From an uncultured Pirellulaceae bacterium (GTDB taxonomy: Bacteria; Planctomycetota; Planctomycetia; Pirellulales; Pirellulaceae), in contig CAKQNH010000211.1 of the NCBI GenBank assembly GCA_934255105.1, forward strand, positions 1 through 7,507: a stretch of 7,507 nt of DNA. Direction: 5' to 3'. The position numbers and the translations under genes are program-made. How positions within the stretch are numbered: position 1 is the first letter of the stretch; each line of letters opens with the position of its first letter. Below, in pieces: positions 7,201-7,507 of the stretch. Under the pieces are notes generated by a model. That model ran no database searches and was not told the origin of the DNA. It was given only the letters and a program-made list of their open reading frames with translations.

Positions 7201-7475
7201 TTGGATGCCTGGAGGTCGACATGTTCTCCGGTGACATCCGGAACAGGCCCAACTAGAACGGTACCGTCCGTGGGCACTTGGTCATCCTTGGGCGCCTTGG
7301 GAAAGGCGTAAAGTATCTCTCCGTCGGCTGTCACGAACCTCAGGCCGGTTACCGACGGCAGGACAAATCGCGTCTGATCGCCCTCGACGAGCCGCTGCGG
7401 AACCATCAACTGGCCAATGAAGCCAGTCCGACGTTTGACATCGACGCCCTTGACGGGCGGCACGCTCAATCGCAT
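4206..7475 (-). CDS. Large SF2 (DEAH-type) helicase fused to a PD-(D/E)XK-like nuclease domain
   Basis: This 1089-residue protein should be an ATP-driven translocase or helicase with a nuclease tail, probably acting on DNA in the cytoplasm. Residues 1-125 are an N-terminal region I do not recognise. The SF2 core follows: RRPQLGAL (133-140), Walker A PTGTGKT (159-165), DEAH (271-274), motif III TAT (298-300), HSG (395-397), motif V GEGFDMP (425-431) and motif VI QLAGRFTRAR (450-459). Residues 530-900 contain no domain I can name. The C-terminus (about 920-995) looks like a restriction-type nuclease: E928/E932, D945 in GEAADIVG, then VDLYHCKYS with K968, and GQAQRS (987-992). The active-site E/Q before the lysine is a histidine here. 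The fusion suggests restriction or anti-phage defence, but no methylase or partner gene is visible. The ATG at 7475 is favoured by a strong ribosome binding site; the frame is open to the window edge, so a longer protein is possible. Helicase call very secure, nuclease call likely, defence role inferred. Confidence 0.92.
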   Translation of the reverse strand: MRLSVPPVKGVDVKRRTGFIGQLMVPQRLVEGDQTRFVLPSVTGLRFVTADGEILYAFPKAPKDDQVPTDGTVLVGPVPDVTGEHVDLQASKWLAHPAVGGPDAGTARARETWLNGFRYVGEDEAGEGRIGLRRPQLGALHAIHAHWSTSNDVATVVMPTGTGKTETMLATLVSARCKRVLLLVPTDALRTQIAQKFFTMGILKDPRSSLLQPGVVRPVVGMLTKKPVTPEEVAEFFRQCNVVVTTSALAGKCSPEVQARMAELCSHLFIDEAHHAEAATWKRFKSHFKNQSLILQFTATPFREDGRPLDGKIIYVYPMRQAQREGYFKPIRFSSVYAFNSARADMDIAVKVVEELHADTTGLHVAMARVSTQARATEVHAIYKALGQFDPVVIHSGLKETEIDAARKKLESGESRIVICVDMLGEGFDMPELKIAALHDLRKSLAVTLQLAGRFTRARDDLGEPVFIANTADVNLKEELRALYAQDPDWNLLLPHLSEGAIGEELETQRFIGGFVDQLDEIPLTEIQPAASMVVYRTQCGNWMPEKYKAAFKGRNDAEKVHPILNEAERTLVVLAARRQGVPWTEIATVDGIAWELCIAIWDKDRALLYIHGSANNGNYSDLAKALCGDNVELIKAPDVFRVFSGISRLMLTNVGLDEQLGRQIRYTGRMGPDVGALLAEATLATTTKAVLAGVGFENGGPASVGAGKRGRVWSNLRLRVDQFAAWCKSIGSKIADPNVDPEQVLRGTLIPTLIDSRPTAVPVGVDWPLEILDLVESATTISFGTTITQHLTYVSIEPRDYTDSGPIVLRISCTQREIQVRLNFVGRGKNADFAFVYEGDSRATIKRGAEYDLCDFLTEYPPTIWFADGARLDGNVLVQLRTDTPLYSRDRLVALDWTNIDLTQESQREERRADSVQFRMIEHIKAEARHEILFDDDGKGEAADIVGISLDSTTLPKLITVDLYHCKYSSAPEPGARIGDMYEVCGQAQRSVLWMHNKDRRTDLFAHLLKREALRIESGRASRLEVGTSDRLIQIRDLSRTCSIAIRVFIVQPGLSKVQAAEHQLAILGVTEKFLHETYQVPLQVYCS

Positions 7476-7481
7476 CTTGAT

Positions 7482-7489
7482 CCCTCCCC
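7482..7489 (-). promoter_or_regulatory. Strong ribosome binding site of the helicase gene
   Basis: Read on the minus strand, GGGGAGGG lies six bases before the ATG at 7473-7475. It decides the start, because the reading frame stays open upstream to the window edge with no other start codon visible. No promoter can be judged in the remaining 18 bases, and an upstream operon partner may lie outside the window. Confidence 0.8.
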
Positions 7490-7507
7490 AGGGTCTCGAC
7501 CGTAGGC

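Noticed and set aside
1..7507. tRNA, rRNA or CRISPR array
   Set aside because: No cloverleaf-like segment, rRNA sequence or regularly spaced repeat array was seen on either strand.

Overview
This looks like an accessory (genomic-island type) segment of a moderately GC-rich proteobacterium. A beta-proteobacterium of the Burkholderiales type is my best guess, from protein style and base composition only; no housekeeping gene is present to fix the taxonomy.

Layout, left to right. Bases 1-502 hold no confident gene. They contain a very regular hairpin (371-402) and one open frame running in from the left edge (2-223). Bases 503-2822 are the two-gene transposition module of an IS21-family insertion sequence: the DDE transposase IstA and the AAA+ helper ATPase IstB, overlapping by 44 bases. 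Its right end (about 2839-2943) has a large inverted repeat and three TGACC repeats spaced 21-22 bases apart. I could not find a matching left end. Bases 3026-3928 hold two closely spaced plus-strand genes. The first is a 74-75 residue protein that is almost entirely a ParS/MbcA/Xre toxin-binding (DUF2384-like) domain. The second, 9 bases further on, is a HAD-fold protein of the kind found in Swiss-Army-Knife RNA-repair proteins. Bases 3929-4205 are a convergent intergenic stretch with a short possible coding relic. Bases 4206-7475, on the minus strand, encode a 1089-residue superfamily 2 helicase with a long uncharacterised middle and a C-terminal PD-(D/E)XK-like nuclease domain, preceded by a strong ribosome binding site near the right edge.

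How the parts may work together. The IS21 element moves itself. The large helicase-nuclease has the architecture of a restriction or anti-phage effector. The small toxin-binding-domain gene and the HAD gene are probably co-transcribed and may form a unit, since the usual partner of such a domain (a RES-type toxin) is absent. Defence or toxin-antitoxin roles are inference from domain content and context; nothing in the window proves them. The most interesting targets are the helicase-nuclease and the DUF2384/HAD pair.
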